Source: Streptococcus oralis (GTDB taxonomy: Bacteria > Bacillota > Bacilli > Lactobacillales > Streptococcaceae). Taken from it: a stretch of DNA of 64,000 nucleotides. The notes below the pieces were generated by a model. That model ran no database searches, was not told the origin of the DNA, and saw only the letters and a list, made by a program, of their open reading frames with translations. Shown in pieces: positions 22,065-31,115 of the stretch. Numbering within the stretch: the first letter of the stretch is position 1; each line of letters opens with the position of its first letter. The translations under genes were made by a program, and so were the position numbers. The stretch spans positions 313,878 to 377,877 of the forward strand of contig NZ_RJPK01000002.1 in the NCBI RefSeq assembly GCF_003943415.1, given 5' to 3'.

Positions 22065-22234
22065 CTGTTTACCATAATTCAAAAGTTTGTTTTAGCTTAT
22101 TTTAAGATAAGTTAAAATATTAATAAAAATTGTTATCAACAATTCCATTTCCTCGAAATTTTGACACCTATTATCATATATTAAGCAATTAAAAAATGAC
22201 AGCAAACACACCACTCCCTCTTTGGGCATTTTTA

Positions 22235-22243
22235 TGCTAAAAT
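22235..22243 (+). promoter_or_regulatory. Extended -10 of hslO, placed 7 bp before the ATG
   Basis: TGCTAAAAT ends at 22243 and the hslO ATG begins at 22251. The expected transcription start falls on or next to the A of the ATG. No ribosome-binding site exists in between. Confidence 0.6.
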
Positions 22244-22250
22244 AGTAGTT

Positions 22251-23123
22251 ATGGATAAAATTATTAAAACTATATCAGAAAGCGGAGCCTTTCGTGCTTT
22301 TGTCCTTGATAGCACTGAAACCGTCCGCACTGCTCAAGAAAAACATCAAACTCAAGCCAGTTCAACTGTTGCACTTGGCCGTACCCTTATCGCCAGCCAA
22401 ATTCTCGCAGCCAATGAAAAAGGAAATACCAAGCTAACGGTTAAAGTTCTTGGAACGAGCTCTCTCGGTGCCATCATCACGGTCGCAGATACTAAGGGCA
22501 ATGTCAAAGGCTACGTTCAAAATCCAGGTGTTGACATCAAAAAAACTGCAACTGGTGAAGTCCTTGTCGGACCTTTTGTCGGAAATGGTCAATTTCTCGT
22601 TATCACAGACTATGGCACTGGAAATCCTTACAACTCCATGACTCCTCTCATCTCTGGGGAAATCGGTGAAGACTTGGCATACTACCTGACTGAAAGCCAA
22701 CAAACCCCTTCAGCAGTCGGCCTCAATGTTCTTTTAGATAAAGGCGACAAGGTCGAAGTTGCCGGCGGTTTCCTTCTCCAAGCATTGCCAGGAGCCAAGG
22801 AAGAAGAGATTGCTCGCTTTGAGAAACGCATCCAAGAAATGCCAGCTATCTCAACACTTCTGGAAAGCGACGACCATATCGAAGCTCTCCTCAAGGCTAT
22901 CTACGGTGACGAATCCTACAAATGCCTATCTGAAGAAGAAATCCGTTTCCAATGTGACTGCAGCAAAGATCGCTTTTTAAACGCTCTTGCCAGCCTTCCA
23001 ACTTCAGACCTCGAGGAAATGAAAGAGGAAGATCACGGGGCAGAAATTACTTGTCAATTCTGCCAAACAACTTATAATTTTGATGAAAACGACCTGGAGG
23101 AACTCATTCGTGACAAATCTTAA
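22251..23123 (+). CDS. hslO: Redox-regulated chaperone Hsp33
   Basis: A 290-residue Hsp33 holdase. The C-terminal zinc redox switch is intact: [10 protein letters not shown] near 233-242 and [11 protein letters not shown] near 265-275 supply the four cysteines (CxC and CxxC). Under oxidative stress zinc loss and disulphides activate it. There is no Shine-Dalgarno sequence before the ATG, and the -10 element lies only 7 bp upstream. The gene overlaps dus by 14 bp. Confidence 0.97.
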   Translation: MDKIIKTISESGAFRAFVLDSTETVRTAQEKHQTQASSTVALGRTLIASQILAANEKGNTKLTVKVLGTSSLGAIITVADTKGNVKGYVQNPGVDIKKTATGEVLVGPFVGNGQFLVITDYGTGNPYNSMTPLISGEIGEDLAYYLTESQQTPSAVGLNVLLDKGDKVEVAGGFLLQALPGAKEEEIARFEKRIQEMPAISTLLESDDHIEALLKAIYGDESYKCLSEEEIRFQCDCSKDRFLNALASLPTSDLEEMKEEDHGAEITCQFCQTTYNFDENDLEELIRDKS

Positions 23124-24090
23124 TACACCTTTTATGATTGGCAATGTTGAGATTCCCAATCGTACCGTTTTAGCGCCCATGGCAGGAGTTACCAACTCAG
23201 CCTTTCGTACCATCGCAAAAGAGCTCGGAGCTGGACTCGTTGTAATGGAAATGGTCTCTGACAAGGGAATCCAATACAACAACGAAAAAACCCTGCACAT
23301 GCTTCATATTGATGAAGGCGAAAACCCTGTCTCTATCCAACTTTTTGGTAGCGATGACGACAGCCTCGCACGCGCAGCAGAATTCATACAAGAAAACACC
23401 AAGACTGATATCGTCGATATCAACATGGGCTGCCCAGTTAACAAAATCGTGAAGAACGAAGCTGGCGCTATGTGGCTCAAGAACCCAGATAAGATTTACT
23501 CTATCATCAACAAGGTTCAGTCTGTCCTTGATATTCCCCTCACTGTCAAAATGCGTACAGGCTGGGCTGACCCATCCCTAGCCGTGGAGAATGCCCTCGC
23601 AGCTGAAGCTGCTGGTGTCTCTGCTCTCGCCATGCATGGCCGTACCCGCGAACAAATGTACACAGGCCACGCAGACCTCGAAACCTTGCACGATGTAGCC
23701 CAAGCACTGACTAAGATCCCATTTATCGCCAACGGTGACATCCGTACAGTTCAAGATGCTAAACAACGCATCGAAGAAGTCGGGGCTGACGCGGTTATGA
23801 TTGGCCGCGCAGCCATGGGAAATCCCTACCTCTTCAATCAAATCAATCATTACTTTGAAACAGGAGAAATCCTTCCTGATTTGACCTTTGAAGATAAGAT
23901 GAAAATCGCCTACGAACACTTAAAACGCTTGATTAGCCTCAAAGGAGAAAAAATTGCAGTCCGTGAATTCCGCGGCCTCGCTCCTCACTACCTCCGGGGA
24001 ACATCTGGCGCTGCCAAACTTCGTGGAGCTATTTCACAAGCTAGCACCCTAGCAGAGATTGAAGCCCTCTTGCAATTAGACAAAGCATAG
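23110..24090 (+). CDS. dus: tRNA-dihydrouridine synthase
   Basis: A 326-residue FMN-dependent tRNA-dihydrouridine synthase (DusB type). Motifs: [14 protein letters not shown] near 20-33, [18 protein letters not shown] near 100-117 with the catalytic Cys, and IANGDIRT plus [11 protein letters not shown] in the FMN-phosphate region. I chose the GTG at 23110: a GGAGGAA site lies about 8 bp upstream and the N-terminus then matches the family. An upstream ATG at 23080 in the same frame sits inside hslO. Overlap with hslO implies coupled translation. Confidence 0.95.
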   Translation: MTNLNTPFMIGNVEIPNRTVLAPMAGVTNSAFRTIAKELGAGLVVMEMVSDKGIQYNNEKTLHMLHIDEGENPVSIQLFGSDDDSLARAAEFIQENTKTDIVDINMGCPVNKIVKNEAGAMWLKNPDKIYSIINKVQSVLDIPLTVKMRTGWADPSLAVENALAAEAAGVSALAMHGRTREQMYTGHADLETLHDVAQALTKIPFIANGDIRTVQDAKQRIEEVGADAVMIGRAAMGNPYLFNQINHYFETGEILPDLTFEDKMKIAYEHLKRLISLKGEKIAVREFRGLAPHYLRGTSGAAKLRGAISQASTLAEIEALLQLDKA

Positions 24091-24109
24091 TCTCACATCT
24101 ACAACTCAC

Positions 24110-24147
24110 AAAAACGGCAAAGCTCAAAAATGAGTCTTGCCGTTTTT
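24110..24147. terminator. Bidirectional terminator after dus
   Basis: AAAAACGGCAA and TTGCCGTTTTT arms enclose a further short stem (GCTCA/TGAGT, imperfect). It lies between convergent dus and the DUF1275 gene. Confidence 0.85.
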
Positions 24148-24832
24148 ATATATTTTCATCTTGTAAATCTAATTGCTTCACTCTAGCTATATAATAGGAC
24201 ATAATCAAAAACAAATTAAGGCAGACAATCCATATAGACCATTCATGAAGAAAATGCATCAATACAGCCAAGCTGATTGCGCCCACTACGAAACTTCCCA
24301 CAACAATCCCATAATTTAAGGCCTGACGACGGTATTCTTGGATATTTCCTTCTCTTCTAGCAATGCGATACAAAGCGGTCAGCATCTTTCGGTAATTTCC
24401 AGACGTCATAAAAATGACATAGGGATGATCTTCAATCAAACTGCCCGTAAATGTTAGCATCATCATTCCTGTTCCAAAAGCGATGAAAGGAACTTCTAAT
24501 AGAGGAAATCGTGAAAAGAAAGGTAGAATAAGAGTTCCAATAAATAAAGGGAGTAGCATCTTAACCCGCCAGTAGGCCGTTTTGCGGTATTCTTTCATGT
24601 GCAATGCAAACAGAAATCCTAGAGAAAAGAAAATAATGGAGCAGAATCGTAGCATCGTATTGATAACATTTGAGTCGTGCCAATCAGATATCAATAGGAG
24701 AATATTCCCTGTCTGTGTCGCTACCAAACTATGGTATTGAATATGGCAAAACACATCCAAAGAACCACCTACAAATCCAAGAAATACTCCCATCAATCGT
24801 GTGTTTTGAGGTAAGATTAATTTATCCGCCAT
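24146..24832 (-). CDS. DUF1275 (YoaK-type) membrane protein
   Basis: A 228-residue protein with about six hydrophobic segments and the DUF1275 hallmark GGSLDVFCHIQYHSLVATQTGN near residues 18-39 (given here as two joined motifs GGSLDVFCH and ATQTGN). The family is widespread in bacteria and its function is not established. It is a single-gene unit with its own TATAAT-type -10 at 24873-24878 and an AAGGA site. It lies where I recall the pneumococcal cbpA/TCS06 locus. Confidence 0.85.
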   Translation of the reverse strand: MADKLILPQNTRLMGVFLGFVGGSLDVFCHIQYHSLVATQTGNILLLISDWHDSNVINTMLRFCSIIFFSLGFLFALHMKEYRKTAYWRVKMLLPLFIGTLILPFFSRFPLLEVPFIAFGTGMMMLTFTGSLIEDHPYVIFMTSGNYRKMLTALYRIARREGNIQEYRRQALNYGIVVGSFVVGAISLAVLMHFLHEWSIWIVCLNLFLIMSYYIARVKQLDLQDENI

Positions 24833-24958
24833 GTATTATCACTCGTTTTCCTTTGATTTTTTTATTATACCACTTTCTCTTGGAGAAACTAAGTGAAAAA
24901 CAGTTGACTCACTCTTTTACAGAACGATTTCTAGTAAGAGTTAAAACACCAAATTTTA

Positions 24959-25642
24959 TTATTGAATCAAGGCAACGCTTGAAACTTTACCATCCGCACC
25001 TGTTGTAATTTGGATGATTTTTCCTCCACCGACTTTGACATTATACTTGCCGTCATCAAGAGTGTAAGAGTAGCCTCTAATAGAATAGTTTTCTTTCTTT
25101 CCATCTGCAGTTTCTACTGTAAATTGGCCCCCTGATGAAACCGTAATAGTTTCGCCATTCGCTCCCTTCCAATTGCCTGCAGCTGCTGAGAAGTCACCAT
25201 CCACCATGGTTAAAACTCCCTTGTAGCGTTTGTTGTGTTCTGCTTGCTTGTCTTGAAGTTTGCGGTCAGTTGTTGGATCATAGCCTGACTGGTTAGACTG
25301 TGCTTGAAAGCCTTGCTGAGTTGATGGAGCCTGAGATGGGGCTTGTTGACTAGGAGTTGCTTGTTCTTGTCTTGATTCAGGAGCTGGTTTCGCTTGTAAC
25401 TGGTCTGCCGCTGTAGAAGACTGACCAGAAGATGCCTGAGTCTTTTCAGATGAAGCTGAACTTGAGGATTTTTGAGTCTTGCTTTCTTTGTTAGAAGAAG
25501 CTGCTTTAGAACTTGATGATTGACTTGTCTTTGCAGAGCTGCTGGTTTGAGTCGTTTCGTTTTTATTTCCACAAGCTCCCAGTAGCAAGGTAGAAGCCAA
25601 TACAGTCGCTGCCATCAATTTGATATAGGTTTTCTTTTTCAT
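24959..25642 (-). CDS. Ser/Gln-rich lipoprotein with small C-terminal beta domain
   Basis: A 227-residue protein: signal peptide with lipobox LLGAC (Cys24), then a long low-complexity Ser/Thr/Lys then Gln/Pro-rich linker (about 28-125). A compact C-terminal domain (about 143-227) contains GDFSAAAGNWKGANGETITV. That domain resembles the DUF6287-type domain of streptococcal lipoproteins, but I cannot confirm this. It would be anchored to the outer face of the membrane with its domain reaching through the wall. Function unknown. The AAAGGAG site supports the start. Confidence 0.8.
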   Translation of the reverse strand: MKKKTYIKLMAATVLASTLLLGACGNKNETTQTSSSAKTSQSSSSKAASSNKESKTQKSSSSASSEKTQASSGQSSTAADQLQAKPAPESRQEQATPSQQAPSQAPSTQQGFQAQSNQSGYDPTTDRKLQDKQAEHNKRYKGVLTMVDGDFSAAAGNWKGANGETITVSSGGQFTVETADGKKENYSIRGYSYTLDDGKYNVKVGGGKIIQITTGADGKVSSVALIQ

Positions 25643-25687
25643 TTTTCACTCCTTTGTAACTTTTTTGAAACATTAAGAAATCTTTTT

Positions 25688-25704
25688 GTAATATAATTGT
25701 AACA
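25688..25704 (-). promoter_or_regulatory. Possible WalR (VicR) box upstream of the lipoprotein gene
   Basis: Read leftward it is TGTTAC, 5 bp, TATTAC. The WalR direct-repeat consensus is TGTWAH-N5-TGTWAH, so one position deviates. It lies 46-62 bp before the ATG. Weak evidence because the sequence is AT-rich. Confidence 0.35.
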
Positions 25705-25884
25705 TTGTACCTTGAATCTGTCAACTATTTAGAGAAACTATTTTAAAAATTGTTCCCTCCACTATTTCAATTCGTAATCGAAACGAAAAAATAGAAAATT
25801 TTTTATATTAGAGTCCTATTTTTTGCATCGCTCTTGTGTAATTCTAAGAAAGATAGCCATTCATAAAAAATGATAATAAATAAA

Positions 25885-25910
25885 GAGGGCGGGAACTTTG
25901 TCCCGGCCTC
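25885..25910 (-). terminator. Terminator of the nadR-pnuC-Nudix operon
   Basis: A 10-bp stem with one mismatch (GAGGCCGGGA against TCCCGCCCTC read leftward) and a 6-base loop begins 4 bp after the Nudix stop. A T-rich tract follows. Confidence 0.8.
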
Positions 25911-25914
25911 ACTT

Positions 25915-26688
25915 TTATTTCAATCGATAGGTTTTTCTTGGTTTCTTTTTAGGCACTCGTTTGAGCCCAACCTCTTCTACATATTCGCCGTATTTTACGA
26001 GAAAGTTATTGCTGACGATGGGCCGACCTGGGTTGATGAGGTTGACCAGTTCGGTTCCTTCATAGACAGTAAACTCTTCCTCCAGCAGATAAAGGAAGGT
26101 CGGGTTCCAGTCGAGACGGCCTTGGATTCGTTTGATGGATTCTTGGATAATGGCATAATGGTCAAAGGCGAAGGCTTTCTCGTCCAGTTCGACTCCCTCT
26201 AGGAAACATTTGCCTGTCTGAAAGTCGACATCTACAAAAACGACATCCTTGGCATCGTCACCTGCCTGAACGAGATCTAAGACACGACTAGGTAGGTACA
26301 CTAAGTGAGCAATGGTCACTGTCCAGCCCCGTGGATCACGCCCAGGGGTCGATACGGTCATCAATTGCTCGATTTTCTCCAAAGGTAGATCAAGATTGAC
26401 TTCTTCTCTCACTTCGCGCTGACAGGCATGTGTAGCATCTTCTCCCTTGTCCATAAAGCCTCCAACCAGAGCCAAACAGTTTTGATAAGGGTGGGCCTTG
26501 CGACGGATCAGTAAGAGCTTGATCTTTCCTTCGACAAAGCAGTAAGCCACCATATCTACTGTCACACTTGGTTTTTCGTATTGAGGGAGTTCCTGCCTGT
26601 AGTACCAGTCTAAAAACTCCTCCTGACTGGCATGGATTTCATAATATTCTTTTTCCGTCATTCCTTCTGGAATCTTTATGTCTGCCAT
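25915..26688 (-). CDS. Nudix protein of the NAD-salvage operon (NrtR-like)
   Basis: A 257-residue protein with a Nudix domain (about 40-165) and a C-terminal region (about 175-257) that could be the winged-helix part seen in NrtR regulators. The Nudix box GFMDKGEDATHACQREVREE is intact, though the usual later Gly is Asn, so hydrolysis (for example of ADP-ribose) remains possible. Starts 1 bp after pnuC, downstream of nadR. Its operon place makes either an NAD-metabolism regulator or an ADP-ribose pyrophosphatase likely. I cannot decide between them. Confidence 0.75.
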   Translation of the reverse strand: MADIKIPEGMTEKEYYEIHASQEEFLDWYYRQELPQYEKPSVTVDMVAYCFVEGKIKLLLIRRKAHPYQNCLALVGGFMDKGEDATHACQREVREEVNLDLPLEKIEQLMTVSTPGRDPRGWTVTIAHLVYLPSRVLDLVQAGDDAKDVVFVDVDFQTGKCFLEGVELDEKAFAFDHYAIIQESIKRIQGRLDWNPTFLYLLEEEFTVYEGTELVNLINPGRPIVSNNFLVKYGEYVEEVGLKRVPKKKPRKTYRLK

Positions 26689-26689
26689 C

Positions 26690-27469
26690 TTATGCCTCCT
26701 TTCGAACTGCCTTGGTCCATTGGTACCAACCCACTAGACTGTTCAGTGTGTAAACCCAGTACATCCCTTGGATATGGATATTTTCACCCCACCAAAGGTA
26801 GATACTAAAGAGATTGGTTGCAATCCAGAAAATCCATTGCTCACGATAGAGACGTGTCATCAGGAGCTGACCAACACCATTAGTTGCATCGGTTACACTA
26901 TCACGGAAAGGGCGAGCGCTATGGATACTTTGGTAAGCCAAGCCCATGCCAATCCAGATGATGGCAGTCAAGACCAAGTACTTGAGCCAGTCAAGTACAG
27001 ATAATTTCTTAGCTTCAAAGTGGGATTCTTCTGGTTTTCCTTGGTCATTGATACGATTAGACAACCAAGCATAGAGACCAATCGGTTGCATGACAAAGAA
27101 GTAAACGGTCGTCAAAACTTCGCCATAAAAAGTCGCATTCATGGCCAAAATCAAATAGATAGCTGAGTTAATAGCCCCAAAGAGATAATTGCTTGCACGC
27201 CCTTCTGCTACCAAGATAACACAGACAATCCCAGTCCAGGATGCAAACAAGCTCAGCCAGTCATGGCTTTCTGTATTTTGTGTGAACTCTAAGATCAAAG
27301 GAACACTTGACAAGGCGATGAGATACAACCACTGGAAAAGGCTACGACCAACAAAGAGATCTTTCCAGAGCAAACGCATGGTTCCTGCAAAACCAATCTT
27401 GCGGGCTTCTGCATGGACATTTTTAAAGTTTTCGATAAATTGTGTGATTTTTTTAGTTACTGTTTTCAT
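26690..27469 (-). CDS. pnuC: Nicotinamide riboside transporter PnuC
   Basis: A 259-residue membrane protein with about seven hydrophobic helices after a basic N-terminal tail. PnuC-type segments are EGRASNYLFGAINSAIYL near 102-119, QPIGLYAWLSNR near 150 and the C-terminal YTLNSLVGWYQWTKA. It imports nicotinamide riboside, which NadR phosphorylates and adenylates to NAD. It begins 9 bp after nadR. Confidence 0.92.
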   Translation of the reverse strand: MKTVTKKITQFIENFKNVHAEARKIGFAGTMRLLWKDLFVGRSLFQWLYLIALSSVPLILEFTQNTESHDWLSLFASWTGIVCVILVAEGRASNYLFGAINSAIYLILAMNATFYGEVLTTVYFFVMQPIGLYAWLSNRINDQGKPEESHFEAKKLSVLDWLKYLVLTAIIWIGMGLAYQSIHSARPFRDSVTDATNGVGQLLMTRLYREQWIFWIATNLFSIYLWWGENIHIQGMYWVYTLNSLVGWYQWTKAVRKEA

Positions 27470-27478
27470 AATTTTCTC

Positions 27479-28537
27479 CTAATCTGCTTGGTAAATGGCA
27501 TCGATAGCCACTTTTGCTGCTTCATAATTGCCTAGATAATCCTCCGCTAGATAAACTAGTGGAATGGTGGTTAAGTATCGCTCTCTCATCTGGTCCAAAT
27601 GCTGGGAAAAACTGTGACGAACATGGTCTTCTGCCATGGTCATATCTCTAAATCCGTCATTGACATAGGAACCGACAGGCTGCACAAAGAGAATCAAGTC
27701 CCATTTTTCCTTAGCCAAGATTGAAACAAAGAGATTGTCAAAGGTTTCTCCTGATAAGTCCCCTTGATCCTCAGCCTCCATGTAGTAGTCATAATAACCC
27801 TTGGTTACCAAGGAGTTGGTATCAGCTATCACTAGGCCTCGATTGGCATTGCTATCAATTAATTTTGAGGTCTGGTCATACTGTCCCAACAGGAGATAAT
27901 AGTAATCCTTTGGAGTCAATTCATCGTCGCGGACATTGTTTTTGATCTGGTACTCACGCGCGTATTCCAGACTAACGGGCACATCGTAATACCTTGCCAA
28001 ATCCTTTGCTAAAGTGGTCTTCCCATTGCTGGCACTTCCCATAATCAACACTTTCTTTGTAAACTGACGACGGAAGGGTTGAGCGATGTATTTCCAATAT
28101 TTGCTTGGATTTTCTCGAATCATAGTCGCTGAGATACCAAACTTTCTTTCTTGCAAAACGGTCTCAAAGCCACGATTAGATAATTCTTGCTGGTAGCCAC
28201 GTTCTCCCACAAAAAAGATCAGTTCTTGCTGGGCTTCATCGTAGGAAATCTCCGATAACATCTGATCCAGCCACTCCTGCCAGCCCATAGGGTAACGAGG
28301 AAGCTTAGTTTCATCTAACTTGCAGACAGAGGTCAACTCGTCATCACGAAAAGCCTCTCTGATATAGCGAAATCGTTTTTGAAGCGTTAAGCCTATCTGC
28401 TCCCCTCGGTCTCCCTCATAGCCTGAAACGACTACCCAGACCTGATTACACTGACGCTTTGCTCGCTGGATTAAATCGATATGCCCCTGATGGAGAGGGG
28501 CAAAGGTCCCAAATACCACTGCAGTTTTCTTTTTCAT
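27479..28537 (-). CDS. nadR: Bifunctional NMN adenylyltransferase / ribosylnicotinamide kinase
   Basis: A 352-residue NadR without the N-terminal repressor helix-turn-helix of the enteric protein. The N-terminal nucleotidyltransferase has GTFAPLHQGHIDLI (about 10-23, HxGH motif) and a later ISATMIREN segment. The C-terminal kinase has Walker A GSASNGKTT near 172-180. It converts nicotinamide riboside to NMN and then NAD. First gene of nadR-pnuC-Nudix. Confidence 0.93.
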   Translation of the reverse strand: MKKKTAVVFGTFAPLHQGHIDLIQRAKRQCNQVWVVVSGYEGDRGEQIGLTLQKRFRYIREAFRDDELTSVCKLDETKLPRYPMGWQEWLDQMLSEISYDEAQQELIFFVGERGYQQELSNRGFETVLQERKFGISATMIRENPSKYWKYIAQPFRRQFTKKVLIMGSASNGKTTLAKDLARYYDVPVSLEYAREYQIKNNVRDDELTPKDYYYLLLGQYDQTSKLIDSNANRGLVIADTNSLVTKGYYDYYMEAEDQGDLSGETFDNLFVSILAKEKWDLILFVQPVGSYVNDGFRDMTMAEDHVRHSFSQHLDQMRERYLTTIPLVYLAEDYLGNYEAAKVAIDAIYQAD

Positions 28538-28587
28538 AAATGTTTTACCTTTTTATAGTTTTTGATATTTTTGTTTTCTATGTTTTT

Positions 28588-28615
28588 ATTATATCTTATA
28601 TTTTTATTTTGTCAA
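28588..28615 (-). promoter_or_regulatory. nadR operon promoter
   Basis: Reading leftward: TTGACA (28615-28610), a 16-bp spacer, TATAAT (28593-28588). Both hexamers are consensus. The T-rich leader of about 45 bp before the nadR ATG could hold an operator, but I see no clear one. Confidence 0.8.
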
Positions 28616-28651
28616 TAGTTTTTTATCATTTTTTATAAAAAAGTAGAAAAA

Positions 28652-28675
28652 AGAATCAGGATTGCTCCTGATTCT
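28652..28675 (-). terminator. clpC terminator
   Basis: AGAATCAGGA and TCCTGATTCT form a perfect 10-bp stem with a 4-base loop, followed by a T run in the leftward direction. It lies 6 bp after the clpC stop. Confidence 0.9.
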
Positions 28676-28681
28676 CCATTT

Positions 28682-31114
28682 TTAAGCAATATCAAATTTT
28701 AATTGACCAGCTTTGACACCAATCTTGAGAGTCTTACCTGCTACCAGTTCTCCCTTGAGGAGGAGCTCTGCCAACTTGTCTTCCACCTCTGTTTGCAGTG
28801 TTCTGCGAAGTGGGCGAGCTCCCATTTCTGGATTGTAACCGTGACTAGCTAGCAACTTCAGTGCCGAAGCTTGTAGTTTCAAGTCGATGCCCTTCTCTGC
28901 CAGGCTAGCAATCAATGGTTTAACCATGATCTTGACAATTTCCTGCATGTGTTCGCTATCCAAACTATGGAAGACCACCTTTTCATCAATACGGTTGATA
29001 AACTCTGGTCGATAAGCTTTTTTCAACTCTTCAAAGATCCGTTTTTCCATATTTTCTTGGTCAAAACGAATGTCCTTGACCCCAAATCCGACAGTCTTAT
29101 CATCACGAAGGGCTGTCGCACCAAGGTTTGACGTCATGATGATAATAGTATTTGAAAAGTCCACCTTGCGTCCCTTGCTATCTGTCAAGACACCGTCGTC
29201 CAAGACTTGCAAGAGAACATTAAAGATGTCTGGGTGGGCCTTTTCTACCTCGTCAAAGAGGAGCACTGAGTAGGGTTTGTTGCGAACCTTCTCGGTCAAC
29301 TCCCCACCTTCTTCGTAGCCCACATAGCCCGGAGGAGCTCCATTGAGACGGCTAGCTGCAAATTTCTCCATATATTCACTCATATCAAAGCGGATAAGGG
29401 CTGATTCGTCGTCAAAAAGAACTTCTGCCAGAGCCTTGGCTAATTCAGTTTTTCCGACACCCGTCGGTCCTAGGAACATAAAGGAACCAATCGGACGCTT
29501 GTGACTGCGAATCCCTGACTGATTGCGGCGAATGGCACGGCTAATGCTTGAAACTGCTTGATCTTGACCGATGACACGTTTATGCAATTCAGCTTCCAGG
29601 TTCAGGTATTTCTTAGCGTCAATCTGAGTCAGTTTTTGGACTGGGATACCTGACAAGCGACTCAAGGTGGTCAAAATATCAGACTCTGTAACCAAGTCTT
29701 TATAGACAGGCACTTCCTGCTCTTTTGCGATTAGCTGGCCTGCTTGTTTCCACTTACCATCCATCAAGGCCTTGTCAGCTGGACTCAAGTCGGATTCGTC
29801 CATTCTCACATGCTTGGATTTGTTTTGCACAGTTGCTGCCGCCTCATCCAAGAGGTCGATAGCAGAGTCTGGCAAGTGACGACTAGTCAAGTAACGATGC
29901 GCCATCTTAACAGCCGTTTCGACAGCATCATCTGTAATTTGCACACGGTGGTGTTTCTCATAAGTCGCCTTCAAACCTTGCAAAATGGTCATGCTGTCAG
30001 CTAAACTTGGCTCTTCAATTGTCACTTTGGCAAAACGACGAGAAAGGGCCGCATCTTTTTCGATGTGCTTTTGGTATTCTTCCTGAGTGGTTGCACCAAC
30101 CGTTCTCAAAGTTCCACGAGCCAAGGCTGGTTTCAAGATATTGGCCGCATCCAGAGTCGAGTCAATACCACTCCCAGATCCCATGATGGTGTGAAGTTCA
30201 TCAATAAAGAGAATCACTTTGCCATCTTCCTCGATATCCTTGATGATGTTGTTCATACGCTCTTCAAAATCTCCACGGAAACGTGTTCCCGCAACGACAT
30301 TCATCAAATCAAGCTCCAAAACGCGCATCTTGGCCATTTCCGCAGGTACATCCCCACTAGCAATACGCTGAGCAAGGCCAAGGGCTAGAGCTGTTTTCCC
30401 GACACCAGCATCTCCAACCAAGACAGGATTGTTCTTGGTCTTTCGACTCAAAATCTGAATCATACGTGAGATTTCCTTGTCACGACCGATAACTGGCTCT
30501 AACTTGCCAGAGCGCGCTTGCTCCGTCAGGTCATGCGTGTAGTCCTCGAGACCGCCACTTGGATTCTGAGGCATACCCATCATATTTGCCATGGAATTTT
30601 GCTTGTCAGATACCGTGCGATGGCGTTGACGTAAAGCCTTAAGATCTTCTCTAGTCCAGCCAGCACGCTCCTCTAAATTGCGACGAAGAGCAGCAATTCT
30701 GACCTGATCTTTCTGGTCTTCATAAGAAAATCCTGCTCTCTCCAAGATGCGAGTTGCCAAGGCATTGCCGTCATGCAAAATCGCATAGAGGACATGCTCT
30801 GTCCCTAGCACCTTTGCGTGGACCGCTGAGGCCACATACTCTGCTTCTGCAAAGAGAAGCTCCAAACGATGAGAAAAAGGCAATTCCGTAAAGGTTTCGT
30901 CTTGGCTATAGTCCGTTTCAGTCAGTTCCAACGCAACCTCTTCTAAACGGTCCATTTCATAAGGATAATCATTTAGAGTCGCACCTGCCACACTGTAACT
31001 GTGATTGGACATGGCAATCAATAAATGCCAAGACTCCAGGTAACGGGCTCCAAAATGGCTTGCAACCATGTAGGCACTCTCGATACATTCATTCAATGCT
31101 TTTGAATAGTTCAT
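28682..31114 (-). CDS. clpC: ATP-dependent Clp protease ATPase subunit ClpC
   Basis: An 810-residue class I Clp ATPase: N-terminal Clp-N repeats to about 150, first AAA domain with Walker A GDAGVGKTA near 237-245, a middle segment, and second AAA domain with GPTGVGKTE near 545. A C-terminal D2-small domain follows. It unfolds substrates for ClpP and contributes to heat-shock protein quality control. Preceded by ctsR with 1 bp between them. Confidence 0.97.
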   Translation of the reverse strand: MNYSKALNECIESAYMVASHFGARYLESWHLLIAMSNHSYSVAGATLNDYPYEMDRLEEVALELTETDYSQDETFTELPFSHRLELLFAEAEYVASAVHAKVLGTEHVLYAILHDGNALATRILERAGFSYEDQKDQVRIAALRRNLEERAGWTREDLKALRQRHRTVSDKQNSMANMMGMPQNPSGGLEDYTHDLTEQARSGKLEPVIGRDKEISRMIQILSRKTKNNPVLVGDAGVGKTALALGLAQRIASGDVPAEMAKMRVLELDLMNVVAGTRFRGDFEERMNNIIKDIEEDGKVILFIDELHTIMGSGSGIDSTLDAANILKPALARGTLRTVGATTQEEYQKHIEKDAALSRRFAKVTIEEPSLADSMTILQGLKATYEKHHRVQITDDAVETAVKMAHRYLTSRHLPDSAIDLLDEAAATVQNKSKHVRMDESDLSPADKALMDGKWKQAGQLIAKEQEVPVYKDLVTESDILTTLSRLSGIPVQKLTQIDAKKYLNLEAELHKRVIGQDQAVSSISRAIRRNQSGIRSHKRPIGSFMFLGPTGVGKTELAKALAEVLFDDESALIRFDMSEYMEKFAASRLNGAPPGYVGYEEGGELTEKVRNKPYSVLLFDEVEKAHPDIFNVLLQVLDDGVLTDSKGRKVDFSNTIIIMTSNLGATALRDDKTVGFGVKDIRFDQENMEKRIFEELKKAYRPEFINRIDEKVVFHSLDSEHMQEIVKIMVKPLIASLAEKGIDLKLQASALKLLASHGYNPEMGARPLRRTLQTEVEDKLAELLLKGELVAGKTLKIGVKAGQLKFDIA

Positions 31115-31115
31115 C

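Noticed and set aside
22090-22106. CiaR-like direct repeat (TTTTAG-N5-TTTAAG) between dltX and hslO
   Set aside because: One mismatch in the first half, placed well upstream of the dlt promoter and oriented against dlt transcription; chance match is likely in such AT-rich sequence.
25210-25572. Alternative leftward frame within the lipoprotein gene
   Set aside because: Its Gln/Leu/Lys-rich composition is the frameshifted reading of the low-complexity linker; no start signal.
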